Shown: piece after piece, positions 26,441 through 35,300 of the stretch
How the letters are laid out: the number at the start of each line of letters is the position of its first letter
Numbering within the stretch: position 1 is the stretch's first letter
Assembly (NCBI RefSeq): GCF_014268655.2
Contig: NZ_JABWQX020000001.1
Span: 1,828,001-1,892,000 of the forward strand
DNA length: 64,000 nucleotides
Direction of reading: 5' to 3'
From: Pseudomonas marvdashtae
Lineage (GTDB): Bacteria; Pseudomonadota; Gammaproteobacteria; Pseudomonadales; Pseudomonadaceae
Position numbers and translations under genes: made by a program
The notes under the pieces: generated by a model
Seen by the model: the letters and a program-made list of their open reading frames with translations, nothing else
What the model was told of the DNA's origin: nothing
Databases searched by the model: none

Positions 26441-26605
26441 CTACCAAACATTGGGTGGCGGCTATACGCAGGTTGGTAGACCGGGTACCAAGGCAAACCC
26501 AGCGCGCCATAAGGCGCCCCGCGCACAGCCGCCATAAAAAACATGCGGAGCTGTGCGCCTTAGTTTTACCCGGGCTACCAAACCCGATCGCTGATTCTTC
26601 AGCGA
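26441..26605 (-). promoter_or_regulatory. Structured leader of the short DUF6124 gene with alternative stems (copy A)
   Basis: Reading the minus strand, TTGGTAG (26581-26575) is followed by CCGGGT (26573-26568), and these can pair with ACCCGG (26486-26481) and CTACCAA (26479-26473). The result is a 13-pair stem with a single C/T mismatch, enclosing 81 bases that hold a further GCGCACAGC/GCTGTGCGC hairpin. The same CTACCAA can instead pair with a second TTGGTAG at 26447-26441, giving a hairpin that ends 37 bases before the ATG. The two pairings exclude each other. A separate TCGCTGA-AGAA-TCAGCGA hairpin (26605-26588) lies at the 5' side. The layout recurs in copy B. Confidence 0.55.
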
Positions 26606-26682
26606 CCGAGCAACAGTAAAGCCCGGCCCCAAGGCGCACAAGCCGGCGGATTCTGGCGTAGTTGTAGGCAATGGCGCAAGAC
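26569..26682. repeat. 114-bp direct repeat, copy 1 (second copy at 27306-27419)
   Basis: This 114-base block is identical to 27306-27419, an offset of 737 bases. It lies upstream of each DUF6124 gene in the same relative place and includes the 5' part of the structured leader. Together with the paralogous genes it marks a tandem duplication of a leader-plus-gene unit. The segments between the repeat and the gene have diverged, except for the pairing motifs. It translates into overlapping frames such as CCSVAEESAIGFGSP, which I do not regard as genes. Confidence 0.85.
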
Positions 26683-26733
26683 GCGGTGGTTCGGTCTTAC
26701 GCGGTGGTTGGTGCGATAAACATCCAGGCTTTT

Positions 26734-26761
26734 GTGGCGAGGGAGCAAGCTCCCTCGCCAC
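26734..26761. repeat. Compact REP-type hairpin between the two DUF6124 units
   Basis: GTGGCGAGGGAGC and its exact complement are separated only by AA, a perfect 13-bp stem over 28 bases. The arm is the same REP core as in the REPINs at 26002 and 39368, here collapsed head to head. It lies just after the stop of the longer DUF6124 gene and may serve as its terminator. Confidence 0.75.
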
Positions 26762-26772
26762 GAGGTAAGCGT

Positions 26773-27123
26773 TTATGCCGACGGGCGTGCTTCGACGTTA
26801 TCCAGCGCTCGATTCGCCAGCATTGCGCTCAGTTCGATCAGTTGCAGAATGCCCAGGGCAACGTGCCGGCGCGAGCCGTCGAGGTCGAAGGCCAGGTCAT
26901 TGATCATCGCGTTGGCCGAGGCGAGGGTTTCGCTGAGGTTGGCGAGCAGGGACTCGGTGTCGACGCCGTGGATGATGGTGAAGAGTTGGCTTGGGTCAGC
27001 TTCCGGTATGCCGGATTTGGGCTTGAGGTAATAGTCGAGAGCGCGGTCGGCGGCTTTGTCGAATTCTTTTTTGTCGGCGGCGGACGGGTCGGCGTCCGGT
27101 GGGTTTGGGGTTACTTTGAACAT
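26773..27123 (-). CDS. DUF6124 family protein, full-length paralog
   Basis: A 116-residue protein starting MFKVTPNPPDADPSAADKKE, with FDKAADRALDYYLKPK, then TESLLANLSETLASANAM and ending LANRALDNVEARPSA. This is the normal length and motif order for DUF6124. It is probably all helical and soluble, with no signal peptide. GGAG precedes the ATG by eight bases. It is the upstream member of a tandem pair; the two genes are separated by a REP hairpin and each has its own copy of the leader. Function unknown. Confidence 0.85.
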   Translation of the reverse strand: MFKVTPNPPDADPSAADKKEFDKAADRALDYYLKPKSGIPEADPSQLFTIIHGVDTESLLANLSETLASANAMINDLAFDLDGSRRHVALGILQLIELSAMLANRALDNVEARPSA

Positions 27124-27164
27124 AATGAAACTCCGATGCGTTGGCTGGAGCCATTACCCTCTCG

Positions 27165-27342
27165 CTACCAAACGAAGGGTGGTGGCCATACGAAGGTTGG
27201 TAGACCGGGCATCGGAGCCGGCGTCTCCGGAGAGACCCTGCGCAGGGCCACCATAAAACGAAGTGCATGATTGCACTTGCAAGAGGTGACGCTATGCACC
27301 GACGACCCGGGCTACCAAACCCGATCGCTGATTCTTCAGCGA
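27165..27342 (-). promoter_or_regulatory. Structured leader of the full-length DUF6124 gene with alternative stems (copy B)
   Basis: It has the same logic as copy A. On the minus strand TTGGTAG (27318-27312) plus CCGGGT (27310-27305) can pair with GCCCGG (27210-27205) and CTACCAA (27203-27197). That CTACCAA can otherwise pair with TTGGTAG at 27171-27165. The enclosed 94 bases are unlike those of copy A but again fold locally (AAGTGCA/TGCACTT, GTCTC/GAGAC). The 25-base loop of the downstream hairpin is conserved between copies in length and mostly in sequence. Conservation of the pairing elements with divergence of the insert argues for an RNA function. Confidence 0.55.
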
Positions 27343-27419
27343 CCGAGCAACAGTAAAGCCCGGCCCCAAGGCGCACAAGCCGGCGGATTCTGGCGTAGTT
27401 GTAGGCAATGGCGCAAGAC
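27306..27419. repeat. 114-bp direct repeat, copy 2
   Basis: Identical to 26569-26682. Its position upstream of the full-length DUF6124 gene matches that of copy 1 upstream of the shorter gene. No open frame within it is conserved beyond the DNA identity. Confidence 0.85.
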
Positions 27420-27507
27420 ACGGTAGCCCGATCCCACACCGAGGGTAATGCAATAAACATGAGGCTCTTGTAGGGAGGGATTTGTGTTGTGCCGCTGGGC
27501 CACACAC

Positions 27508-28842
27508 TCAGTAAACCCAAACCTCTACCCGCCGATTGCGAACCCGTCCTTCGTCTTCATTGTTGGCCGCCACCGGCATCAACGCGCCGAACCCGCGGAC
27601 CTCGCGCAACGCCACGCCATATTTGACCAGTTCCCGGCGCACTGCCATGGCGCGCAGTTTCGACAGCAGGTCCGCTCGCGCCGGATCGTCCTTGGCGTCG
27701 CCAAAACCGACCAGGGTCACGCGCCGGTCGGCTTTGCCGTGCTGCTTTATATAGTCGAGCACGCGCCCCAGGTCTTGATGGGCCTTGTTGTCCAGGCTGG
27801 CGCTGCCTTCTTCGAAGCGAAAATTCACGGTCAGGCGTTGGGCATGGCGGCTCAAGGCCTGGTAGCCCTCTGGCATCAGCGCATTCGGGGTGACGGACAT
27901 GGCGTGGACAGTCTGGGCAATGAAGCCGTTGGCCGCGACGATGGCCTGGCCTTGTTCACTTTGGGTGAAATCGACCAGGGCCTCGGCCCATGGATTGGCT
28001 TGCAGCGGCGGCAGATAAAAGAACAAACGCCGGGACAAGGGATAGTCCTCGGTGGCGATCAGGTTGTTCAGCGGCAACATGGGCTGGGAGTCGCCGTCGA
28101 CAATCGCCAGAGGCTTGGCTTGGCGCACGTAGGGCAAACCGATGAAGCCGATGCCTTGCGGGTCTTGGCTGACAGCGTCCGACAACTGCTCACTGGATTC
28201 GAAGCGCTGGGCCGTAGGATCCAGCCTCTTGCCCTGTCGGCTAAGCACCAGCTCCTTGAAGGTGTCATAGGTGCCGGACTGCTCGTCCCTCGCATACAGA
28301 TGTATCGGCCCGCCAACGCCGCCTACGGCTTCCCAGGTTTTCGCCTCGCCGCTGAAAATGCGCGCCAGTTGAAAGGTGTCGAGCTGACGCAGCGGATTCT
28401 GTGGATGGAGAATAATCGCCAGCCCATCGATGGCGATAACCTGCTCGGCCGTCGGACTTTTCAGATCGCCGAGGGCCGACAGGTCCTTCAGCTCGCTGTC
28501 CTTGATCGGCCTGGAGGAGGCCGCAAGGTCGGCGCTGGCCTGCTTGAGCGCAGCAAACCCGGTGCTTGAGCCGTGGGCCGCGATGTCGATTTCCACGCGC
28601 CGGCCATCCGCGGTTTGCCCGACAATTCGCTGCTCGTTGTCACGGCCGGTTATTTCGGTACTGACATTGAGCAGCCCTTGGGTTTCCATCAGCCCCTTGA
28701 CCAGGGCTGGCCCCAAGGCCGCGCCGATGGTATTGGAGCCCTGGAGGCGCAGGGCAGGGCCGTGTTCGGGAATGGGCAACTGACCGGCCCATACCAGCAA
28801 CGGCAGCCAGAGTCCCATGAAAAACACAACGTGCAGCCGCAT
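27508..28842 (-). CDS. PstS-like phosphate-binding domain fused to OmpA C-terminal domain
   Basis: A 444-residue exported protein. The signal peptide (MRLHVVFFMGLWLPLLVWAG) is followed by a PBP-like-2 domain of the PstS type (RLQGSNTIGAAL near 33, ARDEQSGTYDTFKELV near 185). From about residue 325 to the end it is an OmpA-like peptidoglycan-binding domain (NFRFEEGSASLDNKAHQDL, RNRRVEVWVY). Binding proteins with this fusion would be held at the cell wall rather than diffusing to a permease, so a sensory or anchored phosphate-scavenging role is plausible. No pst genes are nearby. It stands alone, converging on the tandem DUF6124 region. Confidence 0.88.
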   Translation of the reverse strand: MRLHVVFFMGLWLPLLVWAGQLPIPEHGPALRLQGSNTIGAALGPALVKGLMETQGLLNVSTEITGRDNEQRIVGQTADGRRVEIDIAAHGSSTGFAALKQASADLAASSRPIKDSELKDLSALGDLKSPTAEQVIAIDGLAIILHPQNPLRQLDTFQLARIFSGEAKTWEAVGGVGGPIHLYARDEQSGTYDTFKELVLSRQGKRLDPTAQRFESSEQLSDAVSQDPQGIGFIGLPYVRQAKPLAIVDGDSQPMLPLNNLIATEDYPLSRRLFFYLPPLQANPWAEALVDFTQSEQGQAIVAANGFIAQTVHAMSVTPNALMPEGYQALSRHAQRLTVNFRFEEGSASLDNKAHQDLGRVLDYIKQHGKADRRVTLVGFGDAKDDPARADLLSKLRAMAVRRELVKYGVALREVRGFGALMPVAANNEDEGRVRNRRVEVWVY

Positions 28843-28927
28843 GCCGGCACCTTCTGAGGCGAGGGAAGTGCCGGAAGATTAAGTCAGTCAGGTTACTGAA
28901 ACATGACAGGGTTGCGACGCGCCCGGC

Positions 28928-29740
28928 TCAGCTCAACTGCAACCAGATCGGCGCATGGTCCGAGGGTTTTTCCATGCCCCGCAGTTCGTAGTCCACGCCA
29001 GCATCCTGGACCCGTGGCAGCAGGCCCTGGGATGCCAGGATCACGTCGATGCGCAGGCCGCGCTTGGGCTCGTCCTCGAAGCCGCGGCTGCGATAATCGA
29101 ACCAGCTGAAGCGGTCGGTGACGTCCGGATTCAGGTGGCGAAAACTGTCCACCAGGCCCCAGTTCTTCAGGCGGGCCATCCATTCGCGCTCTTCAGGCAG
29201 GAAGCTGCATTTGCCGGTCTTCAACCAGCGCTTCATGTTGTCCGGGCCGATGCCGATGTCACAGTCTTCCGGGGAAATGTTCACGTCGCCCATTACCACC
29301 AGCGGCTGGTCGTTGCTGAAGCGCGTTTCCAGCAGTTGCTGCAGATCGTTGTAGAAACGCTCCTTGGCCGGGAATTTGGTGGGGTGGTCGCGGCTTTCAC
29401 CTTGTGGGAAATAACCGTTCATGATGGTCACCGGCACACCGTTGGCATCGGCGAACGTGCCCCAGATGAACCGCCGCTGGGCGTCTTCGTCGTCGCCTTC
29501 GAAGCCTTTGTGCAAAGTCAGCGGCGCCTGGCGCGAGAGCAGGGCAACACCGTAATGGCCCTTTTGCCCGTGGTAGTGCACGTGATAACCGAGGGCCTGC
29601 ACGTCGGCCAGGGGAAACTGTTCATCGTGGACTTTGGTTTCCTGCAACCCGATCACGTCCGGCTGGTGTTTGTCGATCAGTGCCGCCAGCTGATGTGGGC
29701 GGGCGCGCAGGCCGTTGATGTTGAAGGAGACGATCTTCAT
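28928..29740 (-). CDS. xthA: Exodeoxyribonuclease III
   Basis: A 270-residue exonuclease III / AP endonuclease. It begins [18 protein letters not shown] and contains [46 protein letters not shown] and the C-terminal [10 protein letters not shown], which together carry the metal-binding and catalytic residues of the EEP fold. It repairs abasic sites and 3' blocked ends. The ATG at 29740 gives the family N-terminus; a longer frame to 30013 has no support. The gap to the next gene (29741-29916) shows only short degenerate REP-like sequence. Confidence 0.95.
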   Translation of the reverse strand: MKIVSFNINGLRARPHQLAALIDKHQPDVIGLQETKVHDEQFPLADVQALGYHVHYHGQKGHYGVALLSRQAPLTLHKGFEGDDEDAQRRFIWGTFADANGVPVTIMNGYFPQGESRDHPTKFPAKERFYNDLQQLLETRFSNDQPLVVMGDVNISPEDCDIGIGPDNMKRWLKTGKCSFLPEEREWMARLKNWGLVDSFRHLNPDVTDRFSWFDYRSRGFEDEPKRGLRIDVILASQGLLPRVQDAGVDYELRGMEKPSDHAPIWLQLS

Positions 29741-29916
29741 GGTCGGCTGTCCTGGCAAAACTGCGATGCTAGCTGACATGTGGGAGCGGAGCCAGCGTGG
29801 CGGTAGGACAAATGCGCTGCTAATGTCCTTGGCTTGTAGGAACGATCGCAACCCTATCGGGTTCGTACCCAATAAGAGCTGGGCCTCACCGAGCCCCGCC
29901 CCGGAGATCCAACGCC

Positions 29917-30561
29917 ATGCCTGACACCGCCATCGCTGATATTCACATGCTCGACAGCGGCTATTCCCGCGAAGCGCGTTCCTTGCTGTACCAGGCCTAT
30001 CGCCATGAGCCAACCTTCAGCTACCTGTTCGAGTCCGAACGCCCCGGTTACGAACAGCGGGTAAGGGCGACCGTGCGTGAGCTGGTCAAGCAGCATTTCC
30101 TCCAGGATCTGCCGGCGATCGGCCTGTTGGTGAACGACCGCCTGGTCGGCATCGCGTTGATTGCCCCGCCGCAGCGGCGCCTGGGCATTACCGAAAGTTG
30201 GGCCTGGCGCCTGCGCATGGTCTTGAGCACGGGGTTTCGCTGCACTCGGCGTTACCTGGAATATCACGCGGCGGTGCTGGCCTGCCTGCCGTCGGACTCG
30301 GTTCATGTCTTGCCGCTGCTGGGGGTTCATCCGCAGTTCCAAGGCAAACACTACGGCGAGCAGTTGCTTGAGGCGGTTCATAACTGGTGCGCGGTGGACG
30401 AGCATTCCCAAGGCGTGGTGCTGGACACCGGCAACCCCCGTTACCTGGAATTTTATAAACGCCAGGGTTATGAAGAAATCGGCGAAGTGGCGGTAGGACC
30501 GATCCGAGAGCATGTGTTCTTTCATGCCAACCCGCAGGTTCTGCAGAGCGCGACGGCTTAA
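29917..30561 (+). CDS. GNAT family N-acetyltransferase
   Basis: A 214-residue acetyltransferase. The acetyl-CoA site is in [20 protein letters not shown] (residues about 129-148), with [20 protein letters not shown] forming the C-terminal part of the fold. The substrate (amine, protein or small molecule) cannot be told. It is a single gene divergent from xthA and 65 bases before tamA, with GGAG upstream of its ATG. Confidence 0.87.
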   Translation: MPDTAIADIHMLDSGYSREARSLLYQAYRHEPTFSYLFESERPGYEQRVRATVRELVKQHFLQDLPAIGLLVNDRLVGIALIAPPQRRLGITESWAWRLRMVLSTGFRCTRRYLEYHAAVLACLPSDSVHVLPLLGVHPQFQGKHYGEQLLEAVHNWCAVDEHSQGVVLDTGNPRYLEFYKRQGYEEIGEVAVGPIREHVFFHANPQVLQSATA

Positions 30562-30626
30562 TCGGACGAACTTTTGGGAATCGTCCGGCTCTATCAGGCT
30601 CCCCACCTCGTGTTAGCATCCGCGCC

Positions 30627-32354
30627 ATGAATTTCCCAGGACGAATGACCAGTGGCGCGCTCTTGCTGTCCCTCAGCTGCGCGGCGCTGGCCCAAAGTGA
30701 ATTGGACGTACGGGTCAAACCGTCCAATGACGCACTCAAGGCCAACATAGAAGGTTATATCGGTGGCCTGGGCGATCGTGACGAAGATGCATTACTGCGC
30801 TTCAGTCGCGGCGCCGAGGAGCAGGCGCGCAAAGCGGCCCAGGCGCTGGGCTACTACCAACCGCAAATCGACAGCGAGGTGCAGGTTGGCAAGGCCCCGC
30901 GCCTGATCCTCACCATCGACCCCGGCGAGCCGGTGCATCTGCGCAACGTCACGATCCGCATTGATGGCCCGGCGGCGTCCCTCAAGGCTTTTCGCGTGCC
31001 TGACAACGCGGGCCTCAAGTCGGGCGCGGTGCTCAATCACGGCCGCTATGAAGACGCCAAGCGGACGATCCAGAACCAGGCTTCGCGGTATGGTTTTTTC
31101 AGTGGGCGATTCGTCAGCCAGGCATTGCGCGTGGACCCGCAAGCCGGCATCGCCGATATCGAACTGATCTATGACAGCGGCCCGCGTTATGCCCTCGGCC
31201 CGGTCAGCTTCGAGGGCGACACGCCGTTCGACGAAGACCTGCTGCGGCGCATGGTGCCGTTCAAGGCCGGCGCGCCGTACGATTCCGAACTCATTGCCGA
31301 ACTCAACCAGGCGCTGCAATCGAGCGGTTATTTCGAGGGCGTCCGCGTGGACGCGGCGCCCACCGCCGCCACCGACAATGTGATCCCGGTGGCGGTCAAG
31401 CTCGAGACTCGCAAGCCTCGGACCATGGGGCTCGGCCTGGGTTTTTCCACCGACGTCGGCCCTCGGGCCAAGGCCAACTGGACGCGGCACTGGGTCAATC
31501 CCCAGGGCCACAGCTACGGCTGGGAAGCGGAAGTGTCGGCGCCCCGGCAGAATATCGGCCTGTGGTATGACGTGCCGCTGGACCCGCCGCTGACCGACAA
31601 GTTGCGCTACGCCGGCGGCTATCAATATGAAGAATTGTCCGGCACCGACACCCTCAGCAAATTACTGACCGTGGGGCCGGAATGGCACAGCAAGTTGCCC
31701 AGCGGTTGGCAGCGGGTGGTGTCGCTCAAGTGGCAGCGCGAGGAATATCGCCTTGGCGACGATTCGGGCCTGAGCACGCTGCTGATGCCAGGCGTCAGCT
31801 ATTCGTACCTGCGCAGTGATAACCGCATCGACCCCCATCACGGCTACCGCCTGCAGTTCGACACCAAGGTCGCCAAGGAAGGGCTGGGCTCGGACAATAA
31901 TCTTTTGTATGGCACCGCCATGGTCAAGGGCCTGACCACCGTGTTCGACAAGCACCGCCTGCTGGCGCGGGCCCAGATCGGCGGCAGCGCCACCAATGGC
32001 TACAAGTCCATTCCGCCGTCGCTGCGCTTTTTCGCCGGTGGCGATCAGAGCGTGCGGGGCTACGACTACCAGAGCCTGTCGCCGGAAAACTCCGAGGGTG
32101 ATCGCGTCGGTGGTCGCTACATGGTGGCGGGCAGCCTCGAGTATCAGTATTCAGTTGCGGAAAAATGGCGGGTGGCAACGTTTGTCGACCAGGGCAACTC
32201 TTTTAACAGTCTCGATCTGCCCAGCCTCAAGACCGGCGTGGGCGTCGGTGTACGCTGGGTGTCACCGGTCGGCCCGATCCGCCTCGACCTGGCCCATGCG
32301 CTGGACGACGACGGCGGCATTCGATTGCACTTTTCCATGGGGCCTGAGCTGTGA
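30627..32354 (+). CDS. tamA: Autotransporter assembly outer-membrane protein TamA
   Basis: A 575-residue Omp85-family protein. After the signal peptide (cleavage near ALAQS, residue 24) come POTRA domains to about residue 265 (DPGEPVHLRNVTIRIDG, YDSGPRYALGPVSFEGDTPF). The C-terminal 16-strand barrel contains FFAGGDQSVRGYDYQSLSP, the conserved loop-6 VRGY motif, and ends in a barrel strand IRLHFSMGPEL. TamA works with TamB in outer-membrane insertion of autotransporters and in envelope lipid homeostasis. Its stop overlaps the GTG start of tamB. Confidence 0.95.
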   Translation: MNFPGRMTSGALLLSLSCAALAQSELDVRVKPSNDALKANIEGYIGGLGDRDEDALLRFSRGAEEQARKAAQALGYYQPQIDSEVQVGKAPRLILTIDPGEPVHLRNVTIRIDGPAASLKAFRVPDNAGLKSGAVLNHGRYEDAKRTIQNQASRYGFFSGRFVSQALRVDPQAGIADIELIYDSGPRYALGPVSFEGDTPFDEDLLRRMVPFKAGAPYDSELIAELNQALQSSGYFEGVRVDAAPTAATDNVIPVAVKLETRKPRTMGLGLGFSTDVGPRAKANWTRHWVNPQGHSYGWEAEVSAPRQNIGLWYDVPLDPPLTDKLRYAGGYQYEELSGTDTLSKLLTVGPEWHSKLPSGWQRVVSLKWQREEYRLGDDSGLSTLLMPGVSYSYLRSDNRIDPHHGYRLQFDTKVAKEGLGSDNNLLYGTAMVKGLTTVFDKHRLLARAQIGGSATNGYKSIPPSLRFFAGGDQSVRGYDYQSLSPENSEGDRVGGRYMVAGSLEYQYSVAEKWRVATFVDQGNSFNSLDLPSLKTGVGVGVRWVSPVGPIRLDLAHALDDDGGIRLHFSMGPEL

Positions 32355-35300
32355 AGCGCGGTTTGAAGGTAACGCTGCTGGCACTCGCCGGGTTGCTGGC
32401 GGCGGTCGTACTGGTCCTGGGCATCCTGCTCGGCACGGCGTTCGGCAGTCGTTGGGCTATCGGCCTGGTACCCGGGCTGACAGTGGAGAATTTCCAGGGG
32501 CGACTGGGCGGGCAGTGGAGCGCCGACCATGTGCTGTGGCAGCAGGACGCCAGCCGGGTAGAGCTGGATCGGCCGGTTTTGGCCTGGTCGCCGTTGTGCC
32601 TGCTGCGCATGACGTTGTGTATCGAACAACTCAAGGCCGAGCGGATCGCCCTGCAATTGCCGGCCTCCGCCGATGAACCGAGCGCAGGTCCGATCAGCTT
32701 GCCGGATCTGGACTTGCCGTTGGCGATCGAACTGGGTGACGTGCAGATTGGCAGTGTGACGTTCAACGGCAGCGAACAGCTCAAGGGCCTGAAACTGGCG
32801 GCTCATTGGACCGCCGAGGGTTTGCAGATCGATTCGCTGCAATTGCAGCGCGACGAACTGAGCCTGAATCTGTCCGGCCTGTTGCAGCCGCGTGGCGATT
32901 GGCCGTTGAGCGCTGCTGGCCGGTTGACCTTGCCGGCACCGGGCGCGACGCCGTGGTCGCTGGAGCTGAAAGTCAGTGGCGATCTGCTCAAGACCCTCGA
33001 CCTCAGCGCCGACAGCCTTGGCTATCTGCAAGGCCATCTGGCCGGCGAGCTGCAACCACTGGCGGACAACCTGCCGGCGAAGGTGCGCATCACCGCCGAC
33101 GGGTTCAAGGCCAGCGCCGAGCTGCCGGACACGCTGGTGCTCAATCAGCTGGAGCTGACCGGCGAAGGCAATCTGAAAGACGGCTACCAACTCCTCGGCA
33201 AGGCGACCCTGCCTGCCGAAAAAGGGCCCGTGGTGTTGGTGCTCCAAGGCAAGGTGGACGCCAACGGTGCACAAATCGCCGGCTTGGATCTAGATGCTGG
33301 CGAGCAGCAAAGCGTCAAGCTCTCCGGGCAATTGGATTGGCACGAAGGCCTGAGTGCCGATGCGAAAGTCGCCTGGCTGGATTTCCCCTGGCATCGCCTC
33401 TATCCGCTGATCGACGAGCCGCAAGTCACGTTGCGTCGTTTCAACGGCGAAGTTTCCTACACCGACGGCCAGTACTTGGGCAATTTCCAGGCAGCGCTGG
33501 ACGGGCCCGCCGGGGCGTTCAACCTGAGCAGTCCATTCAGCGGCAACCTGGCGCAAATCCATTTGCCGCAGCTCAAGCTCGACGCGGGGCAGGGCAAAGC
33601 CGAAGGGCATCTGAACCTGCAGTTTGCCGACGGCATCGCGTGGGACACCGCGTTGCAATTGTCATCCCTCAATCCGGCGTATTGGCTCGCGGAGCTGCCT
33701 GGCACCTTGGCCGGACCTCTACGCAGCCAGGGCTCAATCAAAGACGATGCCCTCAGCTTGGACGCCAACCTGGACCTGAAGGGAAAACTGCGCGGCCAAC
33801 CGGCGCTGTTCCAGGCCACCGCGGCAGGGGCAGGCGAGCAATGGAACCTCAGCGCGCTGGATATCCGCCTGGGCGATAACCGCATCAACGGCAGCGCCAA
33901 CCTGCAACAGAAACTGACCGGCCAGATCGATATCAAACTCTCGCGGCTGGCCCAACTCTGGCCGCGATTGCGCGGGCAGGTCATGGGGCGTCTCGACTTG
34001 GCGGGGACACTCAAGGCCCCTCAAGGCAAGCTCGGCGTACAAGGCACCCAGCTGGGATTCCAGGACAATCATCTGCAAAACCTGAGGGTAGACGCGACGC
34101 TCGACAACACCCAACGGGGCAAAGTCGATCTCAAGGCCAGCGGCATCCGGGCCGGTGAAACGTCGCTGGGTGCCTTGACGGTCAGCGGACAAGGCGACAT
34201 CAAACAGCAAAGACTCAACCTGGATCTACAAGGGCCGCAGCTTGAAACCACCTTGGCCCTGGATGGCGCGCTCGACCAAGGCAACTGGCGTGGACGCCTG
34301 TCCAATGGCGACATACAGGCGGGCGGCCAAGCCTGGCGCTTGCAGGCTCCGGCCAAGCTGGAACGTTTGGCCAACGGTACGCTGAACTTCGGCGCCCATT
34401 GCTGGCGTTCCGGCCAGGCCAGCTTGTGTGGCGAAGACCAGCGGCTGATGCCGGAGCCGAAGCTGCGCTATCACCTCAAGCAGTTCCCGATTGAAAGCCT
34501 GGCCCAGTGGATGCCCAAGGACTTTGCCTGGCAAGGGAGGCTCAACGCCGATCTGCAACTGGACTTGCCGGCCAGCGGCCCGAACGGCCGTGTGCTGGTG
34601 GATGCCAGCGGCGGTACCTTACGGATTCGAGACAAAGAGCAGTGGCTGGATTTCCCGTACCAGACCCTGACGCTGAACAGCCGCCTGACACCCACGCGCA
34701 TCGATACGGACCTGGTTTTTGCCGGGGCGAGGCTCGGCGAATTGACGCTCCAGGCGCGGATCAACCCGTTGCCGGCCAATAAACCCTTGAGCGGTTCGTT
34801 TCGACTCAGTGGCCTGGATCTGTCGGTCGCCCGGCCATTCGTGCCGATGGTGGAAACCCTGGCCGGTCACCTGAACGGCAGCGGCACCTTATCCGGCGGA
34901 TTGCTCGCGCCGCAGGTCAACGGCAGTTTGCTGCTCAGCGACGGCGAAGTGTCCGGCCCGGAACTGCCGATCAGCCTCGAAGCCCTGCAACTGCGCGCAA
35001 TGATCGCCGGCGAAACGATCAGGCTCGACGGCGGCTGGAAAAGTGGCAAGAACGGGCAGGGCAGCTTGACGGGCACCATTGGCTGGGGCGAGGCCTTGTC
35101 CATGGACCTTGCCCTCAAGGGCTCGCAACTGCCGGTCACGGTGGAACCCTACGCGGTGCTCGATGTGGCGCCGGACCTGAATGTCACGATGCAGGGCGAG
35201 CGACTTTCGATTGCCGGCAAGGTCCTGGTGCCCAAGGGCGACATCACCATTCGCGAATTGCCGCCATCCACCGTCAAGGTTTCGGATGACACGATCATCG

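Noticed and set aside
26211..26639. Minus-strand open frame with the CCSVAEESAIGFGSP stretch, also present at 26996-27520
   Set aside because: The identical peptide stretch simply reflects the 114-base DNA repeat. The frames overlap the DUF6124 genes out of frame, differ beyond the repeat and lack ribosome sites.
29741..29916. Possible REP element between xthA and the GNAT gene
   Set aside because: Only a short TGTGGGAGCGGAGCC-like remnant is seen without a matching inverted partner.
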